Shown: piece by piece, positions 26,926 through 36,473 of the stretch
How positions within the stretch are numbered: position 1 is the stretch's first letter
Layout of the letters: each line of letters opens with the position of its first letter
DNA from: Sphingomonas sp. S2M10
GTDB lineage: Bacteria > Pseudomonadota > Alphaproteobacteria > Sphingomonadales > Sphingomonadaceae
Direction of reading: 5' to 3'
NCBI RefSeq assembly: GCF_012650175.1
Contig: NZ_JAAILI010000080.1
Location: forward strand, 124,001-188,000
Length of the DNA stretch: 64,000 nucleotides
Made by a program: the position numbers and the translations under genes
Notes under the pieces: generated by a model
What the model saw: the letters and a program-made list of their open reading frames with translations, nothing else
What the model was told of the DNA's origin: nothing
Database searches by the model: none

Positions 26926-29526
26926 GTGAATCTTTCTGCGCGTCGTGCGGCCTTCCTGATTCCCGCGGCACTCTCCATGCCGGCCTTCGCGCAGGAGCGC
27001 GCAGCGGCCGAGGAAGCCGAAGGCGACGCGATCATCGTCACCGGCAGCCGCTTTGGCGGGCGCAGCGCGACCCGATCGGCGACCCCGGTCGATGCGATCG
27101 GGCGCGAGCAGTTGCAGCAGAGCGGCCGTGTCGACCTGATTCAGCAGCTGAAGGTGACGGTGCCCAGCCTCACCACGCCGCGCCCGCTGGGATCGGGCGT
27201 GGGCGACTATCTCGTCCCGCCATCGCTGCGCGGGCTGGGGCCGGGCGAGGTGCTGGTGCTGGTCAACGGCAAGCGCCGGCATACCGCGAGTGACCTCAAC
27301 ACCAGCAACGGCATCGGGCGGGGTGACGTGTCGGTCGACTTCAACGCCATTCCGTCCTTTGCGCTGGCCCGGGCCGAGGTGCTGCGGGACGGTGCCTCGG
27401 CGCAATATGGATCCGATGCGATCTCGGGGGTGATCAACCTGATCCTCGATCGCTCGGTGGGCACCCGCGCGCAGGCGACGGGCGGGATCACGACGCGCGG
27501 GGACGGCGCCTATGGCGAGGCGAGCATCTCGTCCGGCATCCGCGTCGCCGATACGGGCGTGTTGCGGCTGACCGCTTCGTACCAGCAGCGCGAAGGCACC
27601 AGCCGCGCCCGGCCGGATACGCGGCAACAATATTTCGGTACGAATGCCGCCGGTCGGCCGACCGTGATTTCGGGGAACTATGGCTCGGGGACCGGGCTGA
27701 CCCCGTCGAGCGGCACGCTGGACCCACGCGAAGCGACGATCGACCGCGACGTGTTCCGCTTCGGCGACCAGCCCAGCACCAATGTCCAGCTCTTCGCCAA
27801 TTTCGCCGCGCCGGCGTCGGATCAGGTCGAGGTCTATGCGTTCGGGGGCTATAGCCGGCTGGACGGCGACATCGAATATTTCTTCCGCCGGGCAGGGCAG
27901 GACGAGACGATCCGCGCGCTCAACCCCGACGGATATCGCCCGGCCCTCGATTCCGGGATCGAGAATCTCTCGGTGGCGATGGGGCTGCGCAGCGAGGCGC
28001 TCGCCGGCTTCGGCTGGGATCTCTCCACCGTCTACGGCGTGAACACGCAGGACCTGTACTACGACAACAGCGTCAACGTCTCCTATGGTGCTGCCACGCC
28101 GCGCCGCTTCTACCGCCTGGGCTCGGATTTCTACCAGTGGACCAGCAACCTTGACCTTACCCGCGAGATCCCGCTCGGCGACGCCGATCCCCTGAAGCTC
28201 GCGGGCGGACTGGAATATCGCGAGGAGACCTATCGCCTGTTCTCCGGAGACCCTGCCGGGTACAGCAATGGCGGGGTGCCGATCCTCGACGGGCCCAATG
28301 CCGGCCGCCCCGCGATCATCGGCGCGCAGCCGGGCCCCAGCAACGGCCCCGACGATCGGGCGTCGCTCGGCCGGCATAGCTGGGCGATCTACGGCGATGC
28401 CGAGAAGACGCTGTTCGGCCGGCTGCTTCTCCAGGGCACCGTGCGCCACGAACGCTATTCCGATTTCGGCGACACGACCAACTTCAAGGTCGCCGGGCGG
28501 CTGGGGCTGGTCGGCGGGCTGGCGGCGCGCGCCTCGTACAATACCGGTTTCCGTGCCCCGGCGCTCGCCCAGGCGGGGTACAATGCGTCCAACACGCTGA
28601 TCCTAAACGGGCAACAGGCGATCGTTCGCGTCGCCGCGGTCGACAGCGCGGCCGCCCGCCTGGCGGGTGCGACCGATCTCAAGCCGGAGACGTCGCGCAA
28701 TCTCTCCGCGGGGCTGGTGCTGGAAGCCGGCGCGCTGACCGCGACTCTCGACGCCTACCAGATCCAGGTGCGCGACCGGATCGCGATCTCGTCGACGTTC
28801 CAGGACGCGCGGCTGACCGCGTTCCTCGCTGCCGGCGGGCAGGGCAATTTCAGCGCAATTTCGTTTCTGACCAATGCCGTCGATACCAAGACCCGCGGGG
28901 TGGATGTGGTGCTGCACTATCGCACCCGGCTCGCCGGGGGCGTGCTCAGCGGCACGCTGGCCGGCAACTACAACAAGACGAGCTTCGACCGGATTGCCGG
29001 CACCCCCGCGCCGCTCGCCGCGCTGGGCCTGACCACGCCGCTGTTCGACCTGACGCAGCAGCTGCGCTTCTCGGACAGCCTTCCGCGGACCAAGGCGACG
29101 CTCGATCTCACCTATACGCGCGGCCCGTTCGCCGTCTCGCTCACCAACACACGCTATGGCGAGGTTTCCACCGTGGCGCTGACCAATCGTACGCCTGCCC
29201 AGATCGCGGCGCTGGTCCCCGGCTATGACGTGCGGCTGGTGCCGGTTTCGTCCACCAGCGCCAATGCGGATATCATCCAGCGTTTCGGCGCAGAGCTGCT
29301 GACCGATCTCGAGCTCTCCTGGCAGGCGACGCGGACGCTGCGGCTCAGCGCCGGTGCCCAGAATCTGTTCGATGTCTATCCCGACGAGAACATCGCCTCC
29401 TCGGTCGCGTCGGTGGCGGTGGGGACCAATGGTGCCGACAATGCGGGTACGCAGCCCTATAACGCGATCTCGCCGTTCGGCTTCAACGGGCGGACGATAT
29501 TCGTGCGGCTCGGTCTCGGCTTCTGA
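26926..29526 (+). CDS. TonB-dependent outer-membrane receptor
   Basis: An 866-residue receptor that imports a ligand across the outer membrane using TonB/ExbBD energy. It has a signal peptide (LIPAALSMPAFAQ), a TonB-box-like GDAIIVTGSRF, a plug domain (about residues 45-165, with LRGLGPGEVLVLVNGKRR and VLRDGASAQYGSDAISGVIN) and a long beta-barrel ending in FVRLGLGF with a terminal Phe. GTG at 26926 has AGGGGG upstream; TTG at 26923 is an alternative. The S9 peptidase starts 85 bp downstream, so the ligand may be a peptide or peptide-linked metal chelate. The shared operator motif suggests metal control. Confidence 0.9.
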   Translation: MNLSARRAAFLIPAALSMPAFAQERAAAEEAEGDAIIVTGSRFGGRSATRSATPVDAIGREQLQQSGRVDLIQQLKVTVPSLTTPRPLGSGVGDYLVPPSLRGLGPGEVLVLVNGKRRHTASDLNTSNGIGRGDVSVDFNAIPSFALARAEVLRDGASAQYGSDAISGVINLILDRSVGTRAQATGGITTRGDGAYGEASISSGIRVADTGVLRLTASYQQREGTSRARPDTRQQYFGTNAAGRPTVISGNYGSGTGLTPSSGTLDPREATIDRDVFRFGDQPSTNVQLFANFAAPASDQVEVYAFGGYSRLDGDIEYFFRRAGQDETIRALNPDGYRPALDSGIENLSVAMGLRSEALAGFGWDLSTVYGVNTQDLYYDNSVNVSYGAATPRRFYRLGSDFYQWTSNLDLTREIPLGDADPLKLAGGLEYREETYRLFSGDPAGYSNGGVPILDGPNAGRPAIIGAQPGPSNGPDDRASLGRHSWAIYGDAEKTLFGRLLLQGTVRHERYSDFGDTTNFKVAGRLGLVGGLAARASYNTGFRAPALAQAGYNASNTLILNGQQAIVRVAAVDSAAARLAGATDLKPETSRNLSAGLVLEAGALTATLDAYQIQVRDRIAISSTFQDARLTAFLAAGGQGNFSAISFLTNAVDTKTRGVDVVLHYRTRLAGGVLSGTLAGNYNKTSFDRIAGTPAPLAALGLTTPLFDLTQQLRFSDSLPRTKATLDLTYTRGPFAVSLTNTRYGEVSTVALTNRTPAQIAALVPGYDVRLVPVSSTSANADIIQRFGAELLTDLELSWQATRTLRLSAGAQNLFDVYPDENIASSVASVAVGTNGADNAGTQPYNAISPFGFNGRTIFVRLGLGF

Positions 29527-29611
29527 GCCGCAGTCGACCGGCAGGGTCCGGTGCCCGCACCCGTACTTTGTTCTTGCGCCATTTCTTCCACGTCAGCGAT
29601 ACGGTCACATC

Positions 29612-31531
29612 ATGAAACGCCTCCCTCTCGCCCTCGTCTCTCTGCTCGCAAGCGTCGCCCCGGCGGCGGCGGCGGTGCATGGCTATGACAGCCTGACACT
29701 CGACCCGAAGGGGCGGCAGATCGCCGCCGTCGAACGCGACACATCGGGGGAAGCGCGGATCGTGGTCCGCGCGGCTCGCGACGGTGCGGTGCTCCGCACC
29801 TACCACCCGTGCAAGGCCTGCGGCATTTCAGGCCTGAGCTGGTCGCATGCCGGCGGCATGCTCGCCTTCGTGACGCGCGATCGCAGCCGGCAGGGCGCGA
29901 CCCTGATGGTGGCGAGCGGCGCATCGACGCGCGTGGTGGCGGCGATCGGGGGCCTTGCGGCGAACCCGCGTTTCTCGCCCGACGATCGCCGCATCGCGCT
30001 GCTCGTCACGCTGGGCGCCACCAAGGAAACCGGCGCGGCGCAGGCCGGTGCGCGCCAGGTCGGCGAAATCGGCGAGAAGGACGATGCCCAGCAGCTGGCG
30101 ATCGTCGATGTCGCCGGCGCCGCAGATCAGGCGGTGACCCCGCTGTCACCGGCCGGTCGGTACATCTATGAATATGACTGGGCGCCGGACGGGCGCTGGT
30201 TCGCGGTCACCTCCGCGCTCGGCAATGGCGACGCGAACTGGTGGGTGGCGACGCTGGGCCGGATCGATGCGACGACGGGTGCCGTCACCAACCTCGCCCG
30301 GCCGAGGATGCAGCTCAACATGCCGCGTGTTTCGCCCGACGGACGCACCATCGCCTTTATCGGCGGGTTGATGAGCGATTTCGGCTCGATCGGCGGCGAT
30401 ATCTACACCGTGCCGATGGCGGGCGGCGATCCGGTCGACATCACCAAGGGCGCCCGGCGGACCTATACCGCCCTGGATTGGACGCTTGGCGGACTGCGCG
30501 CGGCGATGCTGGAAGGTGACCGGATGGGCGCGGTGGCGGTGCAGCCGGACGCCGCGGCGCGGGTGTTGTTCGCCCTGCCGGTGACGCTTTCGGCGGGAGA
30601 CGGCCGCATCGCTTGGGACGAGCGCGGCACGACGATGGCGAGCGTGGTGCAGGATTTCACCCATGCGCCGGCCATCTATGCCGGCGCCGCAACCGCGCCG
30701 CGGCAGATCACGCACGACAATGACGCCGAGCCCGCCGCGGTCCGCGCGCAGAGCGTTACCTGGACCAACGAAGGGTACACCGCACAGGGTTGGCTGCTCT
30801 CGCCGCTGACGCCGCCGGCGCCCGGCACCAAGGCACCGATGATCGTCAGCGTGCATGGCGGCCCTGCTGCGGCGAGCACCCCGCGCTTTCTTCCCAAGGG
30901 TCTGTCCAGCGTGCTGCCCGATGCGGGTTATTATGTCTTCCTGCCCAATCCGCGCGGTTCCTATGGGCAGGGCGAGGCCTTCACCGCGGCGAACAAGCGC
31001 GATTTCGGGGGCGGCGACCTGCGCGACATCCTCGCCGGTATCGATGCCGTGGAGAAGGTGGCGCCGATCGACGATGCGCGGCTGGGGCTGACCGGTTGCT
31101 CCTATGGCGGGTTCATGGCGATGTGGGCGAACACGCAGACCGATCGCTTCAAGGCCATCGTCGCGGGCGCGGGTCTGTCGAACTGGGTCAGCTATTACGG
31201 GACGAACGGCATCAACACCTGGATGATCCCGTTTTTCGGGAAGTCGGTGTACGATGATTACAAGGCCTATGAGGATGTCTCCGCCGTCTATCACGTGAAG
31301 CGCGCGAAGACGCCGACCTTCATCTATGTCGGCGAGCGCGACATCGAGGTTCCGCCGACGCAGTCGGTGGAATGGTATCAGGCGCTGAAAAGCCAGGGCG
31401 TTCCGGTGAGCCTGGTGATCTATCCGGATGCGGGCCATTGCGCGCCGACCGCGGCGGCGGACATCAGCAAGCGTCAGCTCGACTGGTTCGGCAAGTATCT
31501 GAACGCAGCTCGGCCGGAGGTGGCGCAATAG
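29612..31531 (+). CDS. Secreted S9-family prolyl oligopeptidase-like peptidase
   Basis: A 639-residue serine peptidase with a signal peptide (LALVSLLASVAPAAAA). Residues about 25-390 form a WD40-like beta-propeller (NPRFSPDDRRIA, MPRVSPDGRTIA), and residues about 400-639 form an alpha/beta-hydrolase domain. The triad can be read as Ser497 in TGCSYGGFMA, Asp in GERDIEVP and His in DAGHCAP. It probably trims peptides in the periplasm. It follows a TonB receptor on the same strand, a pairing common in sphingomonads that suggests uptake then degradation of a peptide ligand. The ATG at 29612 starts the signal peptide. Confidence 0.9.
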   Translation: MKRLPLALVSLLASVAPAAAAVHGYDSLTLDPKGRQIAAVERDTSGEARIVVRAARDGAVLRTYHPCKACGISGLSWSHAGGMLAFVTRDRSRQGATLMVASGASTRVVAAIGGLAANPRFSPDDRRIALLVTLGATKETGAAQAGARQVGEIGEKDDAQQLAIVDVAGAADQAVTPLSPAGRYIYEYDWAPDGRWFAVTSALGNGDANWWVATLGRIDATTGAVTNLARPRMQLNMPRVSPDGRTIAFIGGLMSDFGSIGGDIYTVPMAGGDPVDITKGARRTYTALDWTLGGLRAAMLEGDRMGAVAVQPDAAARVLFALPVTLSAGDGRIAWDERGTTMASVVQDFTHAPAIYAGAATAPRQITHDNDAEPAAVRAQSVTWTNEGYTAQGWLLSPLTPPAPGTKAPMIVSVHGGPAAASTPRFLPKGLSSVLPDAGYYVFLPNPRGSYGQGEAFTAANKRDFGGGDLRDILAGIDAVEKVAPIDDARLGLTGCSYGGFMAMWANTQTDRFKAIVAGAGLSNWVSYYGTNGINTWMIPFFGKSVYDDYKAYEDVSAVYHVKRAKTPTFIYVGERDIEVPPTQSVEWYQALKSQGVPVSLVIYPDAGHCAPTAAADISKRQLDWFGKYLNAARPEVAQ

Positions 31532-31699
31532 CCGTGCAAGCGCGCGTGTCGGCGACGCGCGGGTAAGCGCTCCAGCCAGCCGCGTGCGTCGCCCGATCGG
31601 GCGACGCAATCATGGGCGCCGCGTCGTGAACGTCGTTCGTCGGAGGGCGGGGACGGGAGCGGGCCGCCCATCGCCGTTGCGGTGCCAGCCCAAGGACCG

Positions 31700-31875
31700 A
31701 CAGCCTGATGGAGCGCCAGCCGCTCGTCACCCGGCACCGGAAAGGGCAGCGGATCGATAGCCTGGCTGGACAGGCGGATCTCGTAATGGCGATGGCTGCC
31801 GGTCGATCGTCCGGTCGAGCCGACGCGCCCGACGAACAAAAGATCAGAAGCAGGGCAGGGCACACGCCGGACCAC
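31700..31875 (-). pseudogene. Remnant of an M23 metallopeptidase C-terminus
   Basis: The minus strand reads VRRVPCPASDLLFVGRVGST, then GRSTGSHRHYEIRLSSQAID and PLPFPV. This matches the end of LytM domains (GSTGRSTGxHLHYEVRLxGxAIDPxPF), with HLH changed to HRH. Nothing of the first zinc motif is present and the frame continues into unrelated sequence, so this is a gene fragment. It is the only recognisable feature in the 615 bp between the S9 peptidase and the next TonB receptor apart from the operator at 32.1 kb. Confidence 0.6.
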
Positions 31876-32093
31876 ATCGCCTTGCGGATTTCGACACCAT
31901 CATTTCCGCTGTAGCCCCTCAAGGCTATTGGATGCGAACCAACCCTGAGCATGCCGGATGCGAGGATAGTATATTTTGACAAAGGGACGGTCTGATGCGG
32001 CCAGGCGTCGCAGCGTGACGTGCCGACGGGGTGCCAGTCGGAAAGATTGCTCCAACATCGCCGGCAACACCCGCACAGGATAAATATAGCTCT

Positions 32094-32111
32094 TGATATG
32101 ATACAACATGA
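32094..32111 (+). promoter_or_regulatory. Candidate metalloregulator operator, site 2
   Basis: TGATATGATACAACATGA, containing the shared 11-mer TGATACAACAT at 32099-32109. It ends about 37 bp before the GTG start of the ZnuD-like receptor, in an AT-rich stretch (TAAATATAGC lies just upstream). Confidence 0.6.
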
Positions 32112-32146
32112 AATTTAGATGACGCCCAAGTTTCAGGGAGAACATC

Positions 32147-34300
32147 GTGCGTAACATCCTATTCAGCGCCAGCGTGGCGTCCGCAGCGCTGTGCGCGCCG
32201 GCTTATGCCCAGTCCTCGGGGGATCGGCAGGTCGAAACCGCCGCTGCGGGCCAGCGCGGGCCGGAGATCATCGTCACCGCGCCGTTCCAGCAGAGCGAGG
32301 AAGACGTGCTGCAGGGCACCTCGGTCGTGACCGGCGAGGAACTGCAGCGCCAGCTCCGCCCGAGCATCGGCGAAACGCTCGCGCGCCAGCCGGGCGTCTC
32401 GGCCACCTCGTTCGGCCCGACCGCGTCGCGGCCGATCCTGCGTGGCTTCCAGGGCGAGCGCATCCGCATCCTGACCGACGGCATCGGCTCGATCGACGTG
32501 TCGAATACCTCGGTCGATCATGCCCCGGTCATCAATCCGCTGCTCGCCGACCGCGTCGAGATCCTGCGCGGGCCGGCGGCGCTGCTGTTCGGATCGTCCG
32601 CCATCGGCGGTGTCGTCAACGTGATCGACACGCGCATTCCGCGGTCCGTTCCCGAGAAGGGCTATCGTCTGAACGGCATGGCGAACTATGGCTCCGCCGC
32701 GAACGAGCGCTCGATCGCCGGCGCGGCCGATGTCGCGGTGGGCGGCAAGCTGGTGCTGCATGCCGACGGCTCCTATCTCAAGACCGACGATCTGAAGATC
32801 CCGGGCTTCGTCCTGTCCCGCAGCGCGCGCGCACAGGCGCTCGCCACCAGCCAGCTGCCGCCGCCCGATGCCGAAGAAGGTGAAGAGGCGATCGATTTCG
32901 CGGGCAACGCCGCGCTCCGCAATCGTCTGCCCAATTCGGCGAGCGAGACCTGGACCGCCGGCGTCGGCGCGTCGATCGTCACCGAGACGGGCAGTCTCGG
33001 CATTTCCTACAGCCATTATGACAGCCTCTATGGCGTCCCGGTCCGCTATGCGACCCGATATGGCCAGGAACAGGAAGCGCCCCGGCTCGATCTGGCGCAG
33101 GACCGCGTCGACCTTCGCGCCGAGGTCGAGACCGGCGGCGGCTTTCTCGATCGCATCCGGTTGCGCGCCGGCTATGCCGACTACCGCCATTTCGAACTCG
33201 AGGAGAGCGGCGAGGTCGGCACCGCCTTCTACAACAAGGGTCTGGAAGGCCGCCTCGAACTCGTCCAGGCCGATCGCGGCGGCTGGAAGGGCGCCTCGGG
33301 TGTGCAATATTATAACCGCCGCTTCGATGTGGAGGGCGAAGAGGCATTCCTGCCGAAGAACCGCACCGGCCAGTTCGGCGTGTTCACGCTGCAGCAGGTC
33401 AATCTCGGCGCGTTCCGGGCCGAAGGCGGCCTGCGCTACGAACGCAGCGAGCTGACCTCGGATGTCCTGTCGGACGACCTCCGCTTCTTCTCCGGCAAGC
33501 GCAGCTATGATGCGATCTCGGGATCGCTGGGCGGGTCCGTCGCGGTACGCCCGGGCATCCGCTTCGGCATCAATGTGTCGCGGACCGAGCGTGCGCCGTC
33601 GGCCGAGGAACTGTTCGCCAATGGCGCCCACGCCGGCACCCAGGCCTATGAGCTGGGCAGCCCGAACTTCCGGCTGGAAAAGTCGTGGGGCGTCGAAGCG
33701 ACGATGCACGCCGTTGGCGAAGGCTTCCACCTCGATGCCTCGGCCTATTACAACTGGTTCTCGAACTACATCTCCGAGAATCAGGTCGACCAGTCGGTAT
33801 GCGAAAGCGCCGCGGCGCCCAGCGGACGCGAGGCGGATCTGCCCTGCTTCCAGTTCCAGCAGGCGGATGCGCGCTATTATGGCTTTGAGGCGGATGCCTC
33901 CGTCCAGCTTGCCGAGATCCGCGGCTATCGGGTGAACCTCGATCTGCTCGGCGACTATGTGCACGCCTCGATCGTCGATCAGGGTCCCGTGCCGCGCATC
34001 CCGCCGGCGCGCGTGCTCGGCGGCCTCGAAGCGCAGGGCGAGCAGTTCACCGCGCGCGCCGAGGTGGAGCATGTCTTCGTGCAGGATCGCGTCACCGCGT
34101 TCGAGACGCCGACCGACGACTATACGATGGTCAACGCATCGGTGGCGTTCAGCCCGTGGGGCAAGAGCAACCCGACCACGCTGCTGGTCAGCGCCAACAA
34201 CATCTTCGATGTGGCGGCCCGCCGCCATTCGAGCTTCCTCAAGGATTTCGCGCCGCTGGCGGGCCGCGACATCCGGGTAAGCCTGCGCTTCGGCTTCTGA
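32147..34300 (+). CDS. ZnuD-like TonB-dependent receptor (probable zinc receptor)
   Basis: A 717-residue outer-membrane receptor with a signal peptide (SASVASAALCAPAYAQ), a TonB-box-like PEIIVTAPF, a plug domain (about residues 40-160: RQPGVSATSFGPTASRPILR, VEILRGPAALLFGSSAIGGV) and a barrel ending in DIRVSLRFGF. The plug features SVDHAPVINPL and SSAIGGVVNVIDTRIP fit the ZnuD/COG1629 zinc-type branch, and a CobW operon lies close by. GTG at 32147 has AGGGAG six bases upstream. Zinc specificity is inferred from family resemblance and the shared operator. Confidence 0.8.
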   Translation: MRNILFSASVASAALCAPAYAQSSGDRQVETAAAGQRGPEIIVTAPFQQSEEDVLQGTSVVTGEELQRQLRPSIGETLARQPGVSATSFGPTASRPILRGFQGERIRILTDGIGSIDVSNTSVDHAPVINPLLADRVEILRGPAALLFGSSAIGGVVNVIDTRIPRSVPEKGYRLNGMANYGSAANERSIAGAADVAVGGKLVLHADGSYLKTDDLKIPGFVLSRSARAQALATSQLPPPDAEEGEEAIDFAGNAALRNRLPNSASETWTAGVGASIVTETGSLGISYSHYDSLYGVPVRYATRYGQEQEAPRLDLAQDRVDLRAEVETGGGFLDRIRLRAGYADYRHFELEESGEVGTAFYNKGLEGRLELVQADRGGWKGASGVQYYNRRFDVEGEEAFLPKNRTGQFGVFTLQQVNLGAFRAEGGLRYERSELTSDVLSDDLRFFSGKRSYDAISGSLGGSVAVRPGIRFGINVSRTERAPSAEELFANGAHAGTQAYELGSPNFRLEKSWGVEATMHAVGEGFHLDASAYYNWFSNYISENQVDQSVCESAAAPSGREADLPCFQFQQADARYYGFEADASVQLAEIRGYRVNLDLLGDYVHASIVDQGPVPRIPPARVLGGLEAQGEQFTARAEVEHVFVQDRVTAFETPTDDYTMVNASVAFSPWGKSNPTTLLVSANNIFDVAARRHSSFLKDFAPLAGRDIRVSLRFGF

Positions 34301-34311
34301 CGAAGCCCGTG

Positions 34312-34344
34312 ACGGGCGACAGCGGCACGGTCGCTGTCGCCCGT
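34312..34344 (+). terminator. Hairpin terminator after the ZnuD-like receptor gene
   Basis: ACGGGCGACAGCG pairs perfectly with CGCTGTCGCCCGT (13 bp) around a 7-base loop, 12 bp after the stop codon. The T-run is poor (CGTGTT). Confidence 0.7.
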
Positions 34345-34473
34345 CGTGTTCGGCGGCGCAACGCTGCCATCCCGGACCCTTGGGGGCCGCACGGCCCGAC
34401 TTGGCATATTCCGCCCAGCCGCTTTCCTTGGTCAGCCCCGGTCGGTCGTCTCTCTGTGCCGGCAGGCGTTCTG

Positions 34474-34587
34474 CTGCTCCCCGATCCAGCGCTGGCCGCG
34501 AGGCTCGTCGATCGGGCGCGGCAGCTCGGCTTCGCACCGACGCGGCTGATCGTCGAAACTCGGGGGCTGTGCACCGACTGCGGAAAC
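34474..34587 (+). pseudogene. C-terminal remnant of a Fur/Zur-family regulator
   Basis: One frame reads LPDPALAARLVDRARQLGFA, then PTRLIVETRGLCTDCG. The pattern of a helix, GF-P-R-IVE-x-x-GLC-x-x-C matches the C-terminal dimerisation and metal-binding end of Fur-superfamily regulators, closest to Zur. The winged-helix domain and the central His/Cys motif are missing, because the sequence upstream is the receptor 3' end and its terminator. It is probably a decayed zur copy beside the genes it may once have controlled. Nothing else is supported in the roughly 400 bp between the receptor and the CobW operon. Confidence 0.5.
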
Positions 34588-34701
34588 GAGACGGTCGTTC
34601 GAGAAACGAAAACGGATGCGGCGGCTGTGCCCAGCATCGCTTGAGCCAGGGCATCCCGCTCGCCGCCGCACGCACACGCGGGAGGGGCGGCAGGCCGCTG
34701 A

Positions 34702-35853
34702 TCAGGCCCAGCCGACCCCCATCCTTCCGCCCGGAATGCCAGGTGCGGGCACGCTTTCCACCAGCCCCCCCAGCCCGAAGCGCTCAAGCCCGATCGTCAT
34801 CAGCGACAGGGTGCCGCGCAGCTGATCCGCGGTGATGTCGCGGGTGATGAACACCAGCCGCGTCCGCCGGTCGTCCGAGGGCCAGTCGTCCAGTTCCACC
34901 GGGGGATGGAACAGGTGCTGCACGCCGTGGACGACGATCGGCTTGGGATGATCGGCGAGATGCACGATACCCTTCACGCGAAGGATATCCTGCCCCTTCA
35001 GGCTGGTGAGGATGTCGATCCAGCGCTCGAACGCCTCGGCGCGCAGCGGTTCGTCGAAGGTCAGGCAGGTGGCGCGGATGCGGTCGTCGTGGCGGTTCAC
35101 GTCGTGCGCATGGTCGTGATCATGGCGATGCCCATGGCCATGATGGGCGTGCCGGTCGCCATAGGCTTCCGCGTTCAGCCACCGCTGCACGTCGGGCCCT
35201 TTGGTCGCGGGATTGTAGAGCCCCGCGTCGAAAAGCCGATCGGCCTCCACCACGCCTTGCAGCACGGGCAGGATCGGCGCGGCCGGGTTGATCGTGCGGA
35301 GCCGCGTCTCGATCTCGCGCCGGGCGTCCCCGGACAGTAGATCGATCTTGGTCAGCACGATGCGGTCGGCGACTGCGGCCTGGCGGATCGCCTCGTCCTG
35401 CGTGTCGAGCGTCGCCATGCCGTTGACCGCGTCGACCGTGGTCACCACCCCGTCGAGCCGATAGAGCGTGCGCAGCTGCGGATCGGTCATCAGCGTGTGC
35501 AGGATCGGAGCAGGATCCGCGAGTCCGGTGGTTTCGATCACCACCCGATCGAACCAGCATCGGCCTTCGCGTGCGAACCGCCAGGGCGCGTCGCGCAGCG
35601 TGGCGCGCAGGTCGCCGCGGATGGTGCAGCACAGGCAGCCGCCCATCATCTCCACCACCATGTCCTCGTTCGATCGCGCGATCAGGTCATGATCGAGGCT
35701 CACCGCGCCGAACTCGTTGATGATGACCAGCGCGCGCCGAAATTCGGGCGTCCGGACGAGATGGTTGAGCAGCGTCGTCTTGCCGCTGCCGAGAAAGCCG
35801 GTGAGCACGCTGACCGGGATCAGCGCCTGTTCGCCCGCGACCAGTCCGTTCAT
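34702..35853 (-). CDS. CobW/COG0523 family GTPase with His-rich linker
   Basis: A 383-residue G3E-type GTPase of the metal-chaperone family. The P-loop is GFLGSGKTTLL, the metal motif is MGGCLCCTIRGD (CxCC), and TKID is the specificity loop. A His-rich stretch at about residues 233-255 (HHGHGHRHDHDHAHD) precedes the CobW C-terminal domain. Family members deliver zinc or cobalt to client proteins, often under Zur control. It is the last gene of a three-gene operon; its ATG overlaps the DUF1826 stop. The ATG at 35853 is the family start. Confidence 0.9.
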   Translation of the reverse strand: MNGLVAGEQALIPVSVLTGFLGSGKTTLLNHLVRTPEFRRALVIINEFGAVSLDHDLIARSNEDMVVEMMGGCLCCTIRGDLRATLRDAPWRFAREGRCWFDRVVIETTGLADPAPILHTLMTDPQLRTLYRLDGVVTTVDAVNGMATLDTQDEAIRQAAVADRIVLTKIDLLSGDARREIETRLRTINPAAPILPVLQGVVEADRLFDAGLYNPATKGPDVQRWLNAEAYGDRHAHHGHGHRHDHDHAHDVNRHDDRIRATCLTFDEPLRAEAFERWIDILTSLKGQDILRVKGIVHLADHPKPIVVHGVQHLFHPPVELDDWPSDDRRTRLVFITRDITADQLRGTLSLMTIGLERFGLGGLVESVPAPGIPGGRMGVGWA

Positions 35854-36473
35854 GCCGCCATCCCCGGTGCCGGCACGGGATTGATCGCCAGCAGCAGCCG
35901 GGTCTCGCCGGTGTCGAGGATCGGCGGCGAGCGATGCAGGATGCCGACCGGATCGGCCCCCAGCCGCCCCTTGAAGATGCCGACATCGCCGGTACGCAGC
36001 TGGCGGACGGGCAGGTCGGGATCGGCCGCGCCGTGGGTCCACTGCGTGCCGGATCCTACCAAGGTGGTCAGCAGCCGCGCCGTGACATGGTCTGCATGGA
36101 ATTTCCGGCATGCATCGGTTTCGATCACTTCCAGCCGGATGCTGACCGCGTCGAGCCGCTGAATGGCGGCGAAGCGGCGGGCATGGCCGAGGATTTCGTC
36201 CAGCAGCGCCTCGGCGCGATCACCGGCGGGGTAGCCGGCTTCGGCGAGCCCCTCCCCGATCTCCGCCTCGGCCGCGTCGAGCGTGGTTTCGAAATCGAGA
36301 TCGTCGATCTTCGCGAAATCGAGCGTCGCCAGCCAGGCAAGCGCGGCCGGCAGGGCGCGGTTCCAGACCGCCAGATGCACCTCCGGCCGCGCCACGGCCT
36401 CCAGCACACCGGGATCGCCGCGCTCGACGGCAATGGCCGATGCTGCGGTGCGAAAAGGAGCCGCGACGATCAT
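35850..36473 (-). CDS. DUF1826 domain protein
   Basis: A 207-residue protein of the DUF1826 family, which often neighbours CobW GTPases and whose function is unknown. A central segment ([20 protein letters not shown]) carries Cys and two His that could bind metal, and a later part ([21 protein letters not shown]) is conserved in the family as I recall it. Both ends overlap neighbouring CobW genes by four bases (ATGA), so all three proteins are made together. I infer a role in zinc-limitation physiology from this context. Confidence 0.8.
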   Translation of the reverse strand: MIVAAPFRTAASAIAVERGDPGVLEAVARPEVHLAVWNRALPAALAWLATLDFAKIDDLDFETTLDAAEAEIGEGLAEAGYPAGDRAEALLDEILGHARRFAAIQRLDAVSIRLEVIETDACRKFHADHVTARLLTTLVGSGTQWTHGAADPDLPVRQLRTGDVGIFKGRLGADPVGILHRSPPILDTGETRLLLAINPVPAPGMAA

